64,000 nucleotides of DNA from an uncultured Acidobacteriota bacterium (lineage in GTDB: Bacteria > Acidobacteriota > Blastocatellia > RBC074), in assembly GCA_902825875.1 (NCBI GenBank), contig CADECP010000004.1:1-64000 (forward strand), read 5' to 3'. A model generated the notes under the pieces. That model was not told where the DNA came from. It ran no database searches and was given only the letters and a program-made list of their open reading frames with translations. Position numbers and translations under genes: made by a program. Every line of letters begins with the position of its first letter. Within the stretch, counting starts at the first letter, position 1. Shown here one piece after another: positions 56,824 through 64,000 of the stretch.

Positions 56824-57264
56824 TCAGGCTTTGCGCGACCGGCGAATCGCCTTGCCGCTCACTGGTTTTTCGTTTTCAACAAACGCTTCGTGGTGTTCGG
56901 TCACCAGACTTTCCAATTCCTTCACGTCTTCCAGCGTCAGTTTGCCTGCTTCGGCCAGATGCGCCATCAACGGACGAGCCGAACCGCCGAACAAATCCAA
57001 CAGTTCATCAATCAACCGCCGATGCGCCGCTTCGCGCGTCACCGCCGGTTCGAAAATGTGCGCGTTGCCAACCTGTTTGGTTTGCACGACAGCGCCTTTT
57101 TCTTCCAACCGGCGAATCATCGTCTGCACGGTGGTGTAGGCCGGGCGTTTCTTTTCCGGCAGTTGGTCATGAATTTCGCGGATCGAACCGCTGCCGATTT
57201 CCCACAACGCATCCATTATTTCCATCTCGAATTTGGTCAACTTGACCGGGTGTTTGCTTGCCAT
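56824..57264 (-). CDS. BlaI/MecI/CopY-family repressor
   Basis: A 146-residue winged-helix repressor. The DNA-binding domain covers 1-80 (KLTKFEMEIMDALWEIGSGS, then TTVQTMIRRLEEKGAV); the C-terminal half is the dimerisation region. The family dimer binds TACA-N2-TGTA sites and is inactivated by proteolysis when its sensor partner is triggered. The cognate site lies in its own promoter at 57306-57335. It is followed at 28 bp by the M56 sensor gene. RBS GGAGG. Confidence 0.93.
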   Translation of the reverse strand: MASKHPVKLTKFEMEIMDALWEIGSGSIREIHDQLPEKKRPAYTTVQTMIRRLEEKGAVVQTKQVGNAHIFEPAVTREAAHRRLIDELLDLFGGSARPLMAHLAEAGKLTLEDVKELESLVTEHHEAFVENEKPVSGKAIRRSRKA

Positions 57265-57305
57265 TGTCAGCCTCCAAAATAGTTATACCAACGACATTAG
57301 CAGCC

Positions 57306-57335
57306 AATATAGCTACATTTGTAGTTAGCCGTCAA
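57306..57335 (-). promoter_or_regulatory. Promoter and BlaI-type operator of the repressor-sensor operon
   Basis: On the minus strand, -35 TTGACG (57330-57335), an 18-base spacer, and -10 TATATT (57306-57311). The spacer contains the operator TACATTTGTA (57314-57323), matching the TACA-N2-TGTA consensus, so bound repressor would block polymerase. This predicts autoregulation. Confidence 0.8.
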
Positions 57336-57414
57336 CGAAAAATTTTTGATGGTAAGTTTTATGCGATAAAGAACCTGGGTTTATAATTGGTTTGCATATC
57401 GAAAGGAGGCTGAA

Positions 57415-57795
57415 ATGAATGAATCAGTCGCAACCATTCCTATGGAAAGCTTGAGACTGCCGCTGTTGAACGGTGTTTTGGCAGAAACACACCTTGTTGC
57501 CGAACAGTCACAGCGTGTTGAAGAACTGTTTCAACGATTGGCTGATCAGTGGCGAAAAGAGACCGCCCATTTGTCGTTGGTCGTCAAAAAAGTCATGCAC
57601 CCGGCTTATCAACGAATTATCGGGCTTGGCCCGGCGGCAATTCCTTTGTTGTTACGAGAACTTCAACAGCAACCTGGTCATTGGACCTGGGCGCTGAGAG
57701 CCATCACTGGCGAAGACCCTACACAGCCGAACGACACCGTCACGCAAGCCGCGCAAGCCTGGGTGAAATGGGGACAGGAACGAAACTATCTTTAA
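57415..57795 (+). CDS. Hypothetical protein, partner of the DUF7689-like gene
   Basis: A 126-residue soluble protein with AAAGGAGG eight bases before the start and a TATAAT at 57382-57387 upstream. No membrane segment. It has a helical N-terminus and a central LGPAAIPLLLREL segment that resembles a HEAT-like repeat, then QAAQAWVKW. No family can be named. Twelve bases separate it from the DUF7689-like gene, so they probably form an operon. Confidence 0.72.
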   Translation: MNESVATIPMESLRLPLLNGVLAETHLVAEQSQRVEELFQRLADQWRKETAHLSLVVKKVMHPAYQRIIGLGPAAIPLLLRELQQQPGHWTWALRAITGEDPTQPNDTVTQAAQAWVKWGQERNYL

Positions 57796-57807
57796 CGATT
57801 TCAGCCA

Positions 57808-58307
57808 ATGTCAGCCAAAAACCTTGAAAACCTCTTTCCGAACCTGAAACAGGCGGGTTACAGAATTACCAGCCAGGCGGATGTTGATTACAACTGTGTT
57901 GCCTGGGCAGTTGGCGACACTCGGCAGTGGTGGGAACCGTTGCCGGGCTTTTACTGGCCGCCCGGAGTTCAGAAAGAACACTCACTCGCCGCTTACATTC
58001 GTATTTTTGTCATTCATGGTTATTCGCCCATGGTTATTCGCCCATGGTTATTCGCCCATGGTTATTCGCCCATGGTTATTCGCCTTGCGACGCGGCAGAA
58101 CTCGAACCCAATTATCAAAAGATCGCCATTTACGTTGATGCCGACGGCATTCCCAGCCACGTTGCGCGGCAAATCGGCGACGGGAAATGGACAAGCAAGT
58201 TTGGCGAGTTGGAAGACATCGAGCACGACACTTTGGGCGCGCTCGAAGGCGAAGCTTACGGAATCGTCTTTCAAATCATGAAACGCAAATCCTCCGCCAA
58301 TCCGTAG
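57808..58307 (+). pseudogene. DUF7689-like gene interrupted by a 14-bp tandem repeat
   Basis: The first frame encodes DVDYNCVAWAVGDTRQWW and PLPGFYWPPGV, then enters five copies of a 14-bp repeat (58015-58084) and loses frame. After the repeat, another frame continues CDAAELEPNYQKIAIYVDA, WTSKFGELEDIEHDT and ALEGEAYGIVF. Both halves match one family that I recall as DUF7689. With one repeat copy the frame would be intact and give a 147-residue protein; the four extra copies add 56 bases (not a multiple of three). The second half has no start of its own. With four copies it would also be in frame. Confidence 0.8.
58015..58084. repeat. Five-copy 14-bp tandem repeat
   Basis: The unit CATGGTTATTCGCC is repeated exactly five times inside the DUF7689-like gene. 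Confidence 0.97.
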
Positions 58308-58375
58308 ACACCGCTAATCGCTTACGGTAGATTCACGGCGTTTCATTACCCATCAAACCCACTGGAGAATTTGCC

Positions 58376-60079
58376 ATGCAGACATCGAAGCGCAAAGTGT
58401 ATGACGCCATCGTCGTCGGTTCGGGAGCGACCGGCGGTTGGGCGGCAAAGGTATTGACCGAACGAGGATTGACCGTGCTGGTGCTGGAAGCCGGTCGGCA
58501 ATTGGATGAAAAGAAAGATTTCCGCGAACACCATTTCCCTTACGATTTGAAATATCGCGGCCTGGTCGGCGGAGCGAAGTACGCGCCGCGCCAGCCGATT
58601 CAATCGCGGTGTTATGCCGCCAATGAATACGGCAGCCATTTGTTCGTTGATGACATTGACAACCCGTACACCACGCCCGAAGGCAAACCGTTCTGGTGGA
58701 TTCGCGGACGCCACGTCGGCGGACGTTCGATCACGTGGGGGCGCCAGTCTTATCGAATGAGCGATTACGATTTCAAATGCGCCAGCCGCGACGGTTACGG
58801 CGAAGATTGGCCGATCAGTTACGCCGACCTGGAGCCTTACTACAATCAGGTCGAAGATTTTGTCGGCATCAGCGGTTCTTATGAGAACCTGCCGCAATTG
58901 CCCGACAGCAAATTCTTGCCCGCAATGAAACTGACCTGCGGCGAGCATCTGCTAAAAAAAGGCGTCGAATCGAAATGGAACGACCGCAAAGTCATCATCG
59001 GACGCGCGGCGATTTTGACTCAGCCGCATCAAGGTCGCGCCGCTTGTCACTGGTGCGGACATTGCGACCGCGGGTGTTCTACGCATTCGTATTACAGCAG
59101 TCCTGGTTCGACCCTTCCCGCAGCAGCCAAGACCGGGCGCATGACCTTGAAGCCGAATTCCGTCGTCCGCGAAATCATCGTGGACACCAACACCGGCAAA
59201 GCCAAAGGCGTGCGCGTCGTCAATCAAATCACCAAACAGGAACGTGACGAATACGCCAAAGTCGTCGTGCTCTGCGCTTCAACGCTGGAATCCACACGCA
59301 TCCTGTTGAATTCCAAATCGCGGCAACATCCTGAAGGCTTCGGCAATTCATCGGGCGCGCTGGGGCATTATCTGATGGATCATATGTATTCGATCAGCGC
59401 GGGCGGAGTCGTCGAACAACTGTTCGGCAGCGAGTACGATTTTTCCGATGGTCGAGCCAACGGCATTTACGTGCCGCGTTTCCGCAACATCACGGACAAA
59501 CACAAAGACTTCATTCGCGGGTACGGCATGCAAGGCGGCGTTCGCGTCAGCACCAGCTTTTTCAAGGGTCGCCAGATTCCTGGCTTCGGCGCGGATTTCA
59601 AAAAGATGGTGCGCGAAGCCAAAAGCGAAGTCACCTGGGGACTGGGCGCCTGGTGCGAAATGCTGCCGGACAAAAACAACACGGCCAAGATTGACCCGAA
59701 CAAAGTGGACAAGTGGGGAATTCCCGTACTGCATATTGATTGCAAACACGGCGAAAATGAAAAAGCGATGGCCAAAGACGCGCTGGCGACGATTCTGGAA
59801 ATGGCCGACGCCGCCAAGTTCAAGGTCAATTACACCAGTTCCACACCTGCGCCTCCAGGATTCTGCATTCACGAAGTCGGCACGGCTCGCATGGGCAACG
59901 ACGCGAAAACTTCCGTGCTGAACAAATGGAATCAGACTTGGGATGCCAAAAACGTCTTCGTCACCGACGGCGCTTGTTATGCTTCGATTGGCTGCCAGAA
60001 CCCGACGCTGACGATGATGGCGATTACGGCACGCGCCTGCGATTACATCGTTGAGGAGTTCAAACGCCAGAATTTTTAA
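58376..60079 (+). CDS. GMC-family FAD oxidoreductase
   Basis: A 567-residue flavoprotein of the glucose-methanol-choline oxidoreductase family. The N-terminal Rossmann motif [12 protein letters not shown] (about residues 12-23) and the second FAD segment [13 protein letters not shown] (about 113-125) are clear. The C-terminal signature HEVGTARMG (about 498-506) contains the active-site His, followed by VFVTDGACY and [25 protein letters not shown]ys cluster (about 225) is typical of acidobacterial members. The family oxidises sugars and alcohols; the usual gluconate-dehydrogenase small subunit is not adjacent. RBS GGAG lies before the ATG. Confidence 0.93.
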   Translation: MQTSKRKVYDAIVVGSGATGGWAAKVLTERGLTVLVLEAGRQLDEKKDFREHHFPYDLKYRGLVGGAKYAPRQPIQSRCYAANEYGSHLFVDDIDNPYTTPEGKPFWWIRGRHVGGRSITWGRQSYRMSDYDFKCASRDGYGEDWPISYADLEPYYNQVEDFVGISGSYENLPQLPDSKFLPAMKLTCGEHLLKKGVESKWNDRKVIIGRAAILTQPHQGRAACHWCGHCDRGCSTHSYYSSPGSTLPAAAKTGRMTLKPNSVVREIIVDTNTGKAKGVRVVNQITKQERDEYAKVVVLCASTLESTRILLNSKSRQHPEGFGNSSGALGHYLMDHMYSISAGGVVEQLFGSEYDFSDGRANGIYVPRFRNITDKHKDFIRGYGMQGGVRVSTSFFKGRQIPGFGADFKKMVREAKSEVTWGLGAWCEMLPDKNNTAKIDPNKVDKWGIPVLHIDCKHGENEKAMAKDALATILEMADAAKFKVNYTSSTPAPPGFCIHEVGTARMGNDAKTSVLNKWNQTWDAKNVFVTDGACYASIGCQNPTLTMMAITARACDYIVEEFKRQNF

Positions 60080-60275
60080 TTCGATATTGCGCGCGTATTT
60101 CCGAAAAATTGAAGCGCCCTTCCGAAATTCTGGATGTTCGGGGAATTCAGGAGTCACGTGTGGCCTTGAGTTTTAGCGTTAAACCAAAGGCTTTTGGGGA
60201 GATAAGCTTGAAAACCGACAAGCCGATTTTCGTGGCATCGTGCTTGCTCTATTTGCCGCCGAGTGCGAGTTAGTT

Positions 60276-60321
<46 letters not shown>

Positions 60322-60324
60322 TAC

Positions 60325-60357
60325 AAGGAGAGATCAAAAGTCTCTCCTTATTTTTTT
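60325..60357 (+). terminator. Rho-independent terminator
   Basis: A 9-bp stem (AAGGAGAGA at 60325-60333, TCTCTCCTT at 60341-60349) followed by a run of T. It lies 246 bp after the GMC stop, leaving room for a long 3' untranslated region or a small RNA. Confidence 0.85.
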
Positions 60358-60502
60358 GGTTTCACTGCGATTCAAGCCGCGACACAAGTTGAGCCAGCCC
60401 GATTCACAATCGAACTGGCTCTGTTTCAGTCAAATCCGGACCAAACGGATGGGTACTTCTGCAAGGCTTTTGCAAAGTCGAAAACTTAAAGATTGAAAGG
60501 GT

Positions 60503-60583
60503 GAACTGGCCTCTGATTCCTCGTCCCTGACTCCTGGTTTCTCAAGAAAATTAGGAGTCAGGGAACCGGAACCAGAGGCCAGA
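60503..60583. repeat. Word-repeat hairpin
   Basis: Arms of about 33 bp (CTGGCCTCTG... and ...CCAGAGGCCAG) with internal TGACTCCTG and CAGGGA words. It is 45 bp from the DUF547 stop and may terminate that leftward transcript. Confidence 0.75.
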
Positions 60584-60627
60584 TGACGCCTTCTAGATAT
60601 TCATTGGTGACTTAGCAAAAAAACTGG

Positions 60628-61422
60628 CTACTTCTGCTCGTTGAGTGATTTGTTGTAGCTGAAATAGCTGACGCTGATTTCACTGACCGGAGTTTTTTCC
60701 AGAACTTCACGCGCCGGGCCGTCCAGATACATGGCGATGTATTGCGAGATGTGCGGTTGAGCGATGCCTTTTTTGTCTTTCAGGTAAGTCAAAAAATCAT
60801 CTTTGAACCAGTCGAAGATTTTCGACAGTTGCAGCTTCTTAGTCGCCGGGTCGAATTTCACGTTGCGCGGATCGTTGATGAATCGTTTGGCTGATTGATT
60901 CAACACGTCCCAAGTTTTGCCTGGAGCGATCGCGCCTTGCCACAGTGGCGGGCAACTGTACGCCGCGCAGTTGATGTAAAAATGAATGCGCGGTTCTTTG
61001 TATTTGGCGCGGATGATTTTGTGTTCCAAGTCTTCCAGCGAAGAATCTCTGCCGCCGAGTTTGATGCTGCGGTTGCGAAACGTGCCGATAAAGCTCCAAA
61101 TCGCGCTTTTGCTCGGATATTCCGACGCGGCGATATACAACACCCAGGCGTTATAAGCCGTCATCCAGAATCGCAATTGTTCGCCACCGTCAGGAAACAA
61201 TTGCGGATGGCTTTCGGGGCTGACGGCGGAAATCTGATCAATGAAGGTTTTCAGCGCCGGGAGTTCAGATTTCAACCCTTTGTAATCCACCAGCCCCTGC
61301 GCGTTGATGTATTTGCGCGTCAGCCGGTCGTATTCCGAATAATTCGTTTGCTGAGCCTGCGCGCTGCTCGCCGTCAGCCACAAAACAGCAATCAAGCCGA
61401 AAAGAATTTTGCTCACTTTCAT
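60628..61422 (-). CDS. Secreted DUF547 protein
   Basis: A 264-residue protein with signal peptide 1 to about 23 (SSAQAQ). The conserved DUF547 segments are present: [44 protein letters not shown] (about 145-163) and [13 protein letters not shown]547 is a papain-like fold of uncertain activity; the Cys of NCAAYSCPP is conserved. RBS AGGAGG lies nine bases before the start. It diverges from the PQQ dehydrogenase. Confidence 0.87.
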   Translation of the reverse strand: MKVSKILFGLIAVLWLTASSAQAQQTNYSEYDRLTRKYINAQGLVDYKGLKSELPALKTFIDQISAVSPESHPQLFPDGGEQLRFWMTAYNAWVLYIAASEYPSKSAIWSFIGTFRNRSIKLGGRDSSLEDLEHKIIRAKYKEPRIHFYINCAAYSCPPLWQGAIAPGKTWDVLNQSAKRFINDPRNVKFDPATKKLQLSKIFDWFKDDFLTYLKDKKGIAQPHISQYIAMYLDGPAREVLEKTPVSEISVSYFSYNKSLNEQK

Positions 61423-61580
61423 CTTTTGAATCCTCCTGAAGTTGGTTTCACGACTGGAAGTTTAACTGCCAGTTTGATGGCTCACTGTAAGGCAGGCCAC
61501 GCTGAAGAAGAAATCGTCAGGTTGGGTGACTTCGGCAAACTCTTGCGGCAGAATGCGCGCCATCGCAGTTCAAAATTTTA

Positions 61581-61698
61581 CGACGGGCGGACAGGATGTC
61601 CGCAGACCAGTGCGGACGACACGTCCGCGCTCCCGTTTTCGACGGGCGGACAGGATGTCCGCAGACCAGTGCGGACGACACGTCCGCGCTCCCGTTTT
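61581..61698. repeat. Tandem 59-bp repeat, two copies
   Basis: Two exact copies with period 59 (61581-61639 and 61640-61698). Each holds two hairpins, GCGGACAGGATGTCCGC and GCGGACGACACGTCCGC, with an outer ACGGG/CCCGT pair. It ends six bases before the RBS region of the PQQ gene. Confidence 0.95.
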
Positions 61699-61714
61699 TC
61701 ACGGAGGCTTTTCG

Positions 61715-63817
61715 ATGAACCGAAGAGTGAAGTTTGCTTGTTTGCTGCTGGCAGGCTGTTTCGTCTTTCAGCCGAACACCGAAGCTCAAAAAAAATCCGC
61801 CGCTTCTCCAAGACAAAAACCGGCGGCGAAAATTGACGACGCCGCGTTGAAAAATGCCGAAGCTCGCACAGGCGAATGGATCACGCACGGACGCAATTAC
61901 GCCGAAACGCGGTTCAGCCCGCTGAAGCAAATCAACGACGCCAGCGTCAAAGATTTGGGACTGGCGTGGACGTTCGACACGCAAACGGATCGCGGTCTGG
62001 AAGCCACGCCGATTATCGTGGACGGCGTGATGTTCACGACCGGCAGTTGGAGCATCGTTTTTGCCATTGACGCCCGAACCGGCAAACAGTTGTGGACATG
62101 GGATCCGAAAGTTCCGCACAGTGCTGGCGCAAAAGCCTGTTGCGACGTGGTTAATCGAGGCGTTGCCGTTTACAAAGGCCGCGTGTATGTCGGAACGCTC
62201 GACGGACGTTTGGCGGCGCTGGATGCGGCGACGGGCGCATTGGTCTGGCAAGTCGTCACCGTTGACCAAACCAAACCTTACACAATCACGGCGGCTCCGC
62301 GCGTGGTCAAAGGCAAAGTCTTGATCGGCAACGGCGGCGGCGAATACGGCATGCGCGGATACTTTTCGGCTTACGACGCGGCGACTGGAAAGATGGCTTG
62401 GCGGTTTTACACCGTGCCGGGCGACCCGAACGAAGTCGTGCCCGCGACGATGAAACCCGCAATGGACAAAGCCGCCCAAACCTGGACGGGCGAATGGTGG
62501 AAAGTCGGCGGCGGCGGAACCGTCTGGGATTCGATGGCTTACGATCCCGAATTGGATTTGCTCTACGTCGGAGTAGGCAATGGCTCGCCGTGGAATCAAC
62601 ACGTCCGCAGTCCCGGCGGAGGCGATAACCTGTATCTGTCTTCGATCCTGGCGGTCAGGCCGGAAACGGGCGAATTGGTCTGGCATTACCAGACGACGCC
62701 GGGCGACACCTGGGATTTCACCGCAACGCAACACATCGTGCTGGCCGATCTGACCATCAACGGACGGCAGCGCAAAGCGCTGATGCAGGCTCCAAAAAAC
62801 GGATTCTTTTACGTGCTCGACCGCGCAACGGGCGAACTGATTTCCGCCGAAGCTTACGTCACCGTCACTTGGGCAAAAGGCGTGGACAAGAAAACCGGTC
62901 GCCCGATTGAAACCGTTGGAGTTCGTTACAAAGACGCTCCGATTGGCATGCAGCCCGGCCCGCTCGGAGGCCACAACTGGCAACCTATGTCGTTCAATCC
63001 GGCGACAGGTCTCGTTTACATTCCGGCTCAGGAAACGATGTTCGGCTATGCCCAGCAGAAGAATTTCAAATTCGACAAAAACGGAAAGTGGAATACCGGC
63101 GTTGATTTCGCCATCGTCAAAGACCCGCCGACGGCTTTGCCAACTGGCCATCTGCTGGCCTGGGACCCGGTCACGCAAAAAGAACGCTGGCGGGTTCCGT
63201 ACATCGTCATGTGGAACGGCGGCACGCTGACCACCGCTGGCAATCTGGTCTTTCAAGGCACGGCGGACGGACGTTTTGTCGCTTACAGCGCGGACAAAGG
63301 TGCAAAACTGTGGGAAGTCACCGTCGGCACGGGTGTCATCGCTTCGCCAGTGACGTATGAAATTGACGGCACGCAGTACGTTTCGATTATGGTCGGTTGG
63401 GGCGGAGCCTTTGCGTTGACCGGCGGCAGCTTGGGGCTGCCTGTGACGCCTGGACGATTGCTGACCTTCGCCTTGAACGGCAAACAGAAAGTTCCGGTCG
63501 CCGTCGCCAAGCCGTTAGCGCCGCCCGCTGTTATCGAATCCAAAGCTTCTGCGGAGCTGATTGGCAAAGGGGGCGATTTGTTCGCTCGAAGCTGCGCGGT
63601 TTGTCACGGCATTGCGGCTCTGGGCGGAGGCGGCGTCTTGCCGGATTTGCGGTACTCGTCACCGGCGACGTTCAACAGCTTTCAAAAAATCGTCCTTGAT
63701 GGCGCGCTGGCCAGCGAAGGCATGCCCGGTTTCAAACAAACGCTGACCGCCGAAGACGTGGATGCGATTCGCGCTTATGTCGTTAGTCGAAGGAATGAAC
63801 TGGCTGTAAAGAAGTGA
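61715..63817 (+). CDS. Secreted PQQ-dependent alcohol dehydrogenase with cytochrome c domain
   Basis: A 700-residue periplasmic quinohaemoprotein dehydrogenase that oxidises alcohols or sugars and passes electrons to the respiratory chain. Start at 61715 with GGAGG upstream. Signal peptide is residues 1 to about 24. An eight-bladed propeller spans about 45-610, with the vicinal disulfide Cys142-Cys143 (KACCD) and PQQ-binding repeats such as [11 protein letters not shown] and [10 protein letters not shown]-terminal cytochrome c domain has heme motif CAVCHG (627-632) and the axial Met likely in GMPGFKQ. A tandem 59-bp repeat lies in its leader. Substrate is not certain. Confidence 0.94.
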   Translation: MNRRVKFACLLLAGCFVFQPNTEAQKKSAASPRQKPAAKIDDAALKNAEARTGEWITHGRNYAETRFSPLKQINDASVKDLGLAWTFDTQTDRGLEATPIIVDGVMFTTGSWSIVFAIDARTGKQLWTWDPKVPHSAGAKACCDVVNRGVAVYKGRVYVGTLDGRLAALDAATGALVWQVVTVDQTKPYTITAAPRVVKGKVLIGNGGGEYGMRGYFSAYDAATGKMAWRFYTVPGDPNEVVPATMKPAMDKAAQTWTGEWWKVGGGGTVWDSMAYDPELDLLYVGVGNGSPWNQHVRSPGGGDNLYLSSILAVRPETGELVWHYQTTPGDTWDFTATQHIVLADLTINGRQRKALMQAPKNGFFYVLDRATGELISAEAYVTVTWAKGVDKKTGRPIETVGVRYKDAPIGMQPGPLGGHNWQPMSFNPATGLVYIPAQETMFGYAQQKNFKFDKNGKWNTGVDFAIVKDPPTALPTGHLLAWDPVTQKERWRVPYIVMWNGGTLTTAGNLVFQGTADGRFVAYSADKGAKLWEVTVGTGVIASPVTYEIDGTQYVSIMVGWGGAFALTGGSLGLPVTPGRLLTFALNGKQKVPVAVAKPLAPPAVIESKASAELIGKGGDLFARSCAVCHGIAALGGGGVLPDLRYSSPATFNSFQKIVLDGALASEGMPGFKQTLTAEDVDAIRAYVVSRRNELAVKK

Positions 63818-63819
63818 GT

Positions 63820-64000
63820 TTAGGCCAAAGCTGCTCTCAGATTCAGCAATTGTTCCCGCGAAAATCGTTGGACGATGCTTTCGGCGAATTGCGTGACATA
63901 ACCGAGAGCATCGTCGCAAATCTGATTGATCAGCCCAATCCGAAACGCTTCGTCGGCGTCTATGCGGTCGCCGGTAATCAACAATCGTCGAGCTTCGTCT
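63820..64000 (-). CDS. Enoyl-CoA hydratase/isomerase family protein, C-terminal part
   Basis: The last 59 codons and stop of a leftward gene that continues past the window edge. The translation has LLITGDRIDADEAFRIGLIN, the conserved crotonase segment after the active site (LLLTGe.i.a.eA..iGLvn), then a helical C-terminus. Crotonase-fold enzymes hydrate or isomerise acyl-CoA thioesters. It is convergent with the PQQ dehydrogenase, two bases between the stops. Confidence 0.85.
   Translation of the reverse strand, partial: DEARRLLITGDRIDADEAFRIGLINQICDDALGYVTQFAESIVQRFSREQLLNLRAALA

Noticed and set aside
58015..58084. Possible CRISPR-like array
   Set aside because: Units are 14 bp and directly abutting with no spacers; it is a simple tandem repeat in a coding sequence.
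61517..63256. 579-codon open frame opposite the PQQ dehydrogenase
   Set aside because: Antisense shadow; it also runs through the 59-bp tandem repeat, and shows no domain.

Overview
The window looks like chromosome from an Acidobacteriota member, probably class Blastocatellia. I infer this from two very large Oar-like TonB-dependent receptors, a VWFA protein of the acidobacterial TIGR03436 type, a secreted protein ending in the acidobacterial TIGR03437 C-terminal module, PQQ and GMC dehydrogenases, and moderate GC. The species cannot be named from sequence alone. There is no rRNA operon, CRISPR array, prophage or intact insertion sequence.

Layout. 0-2.4 kb: small secreted and membrane proteins. 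2.4-9.4 kb: a D-aminoacylase-like amidohydrolase diverging from a housekeeping cluster (tadA, two tRNA-Ser genes, the SRP RNA gene ffs, dnaX, ybaB/ebfC, recR and an unknown gene). 9.7-13.6 kb: four secreted proteins, including two tandem paralogues and a VWFA protein. 13.7-15.6 kb: a STAS protein and an orphan MreB. 15.7-27.1 kb: two receptors, an MFS transporter and a CocE/NonD hydrolase. 27.2-35.1 kb: a two-gene P-loop NTPase/TPR operon, a TIGR03437 protein whose protease motif is degenerate, and a DNA methyltransferase fused to an Mrr-like nuclease domain. 35.2-40.0 kb: DUF1361 protein, Tat-exported SelA-like PLP protein, a nitrilase remnant, an EamA transporter, and adjacent SET and PRMT-like methyltransferases. 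40.9-45.8 kb: a secreted TPR-CHAT protease-like protein convergent with a membrane anti-sigma-like protein and an ECF sigma factor. 45.9-54.5 kb: hyuA, rapZ, hpf, rpoN, lptB and an LptC/LptA-type gene, in the order familiar from the classical lpt-rpoN operon. 54.8-57.4 kb: a BlaR1/BlaI-type sensor-repressor pair with a visible operator. 57.4-64 kb: a gene broken by a 14-bp tandem repeat, a GMC oxidoreductase, a DUF547 protein, a PQQ dehydrogenase, and the end of an enoyl-CoA hydratase.

The most interesting candidates are: (i) the TPR-CHAT / anti-sigma / sigma locus, whose parts recall the protease-controlled sigma factor of type III-E CRISPR systems but with a signal peptide and no CRISPR; (ii) the NTPase/TPR operon; (iii) a family of two-hairpin intergenic repeats with a conserved core and compensatory base changes, including an exact inverted 50-mer pair bounding a 7-kb accessory segment; (iv) five unrelated intergenic hairpins, each built from its own short repeated word, three of which exactly fill gaps inside operons; (v) the 14-bp repeat that shifts the frame of a DUF7689-like gene; and (vi) a 13-G tract at the PRMT/SET junction.
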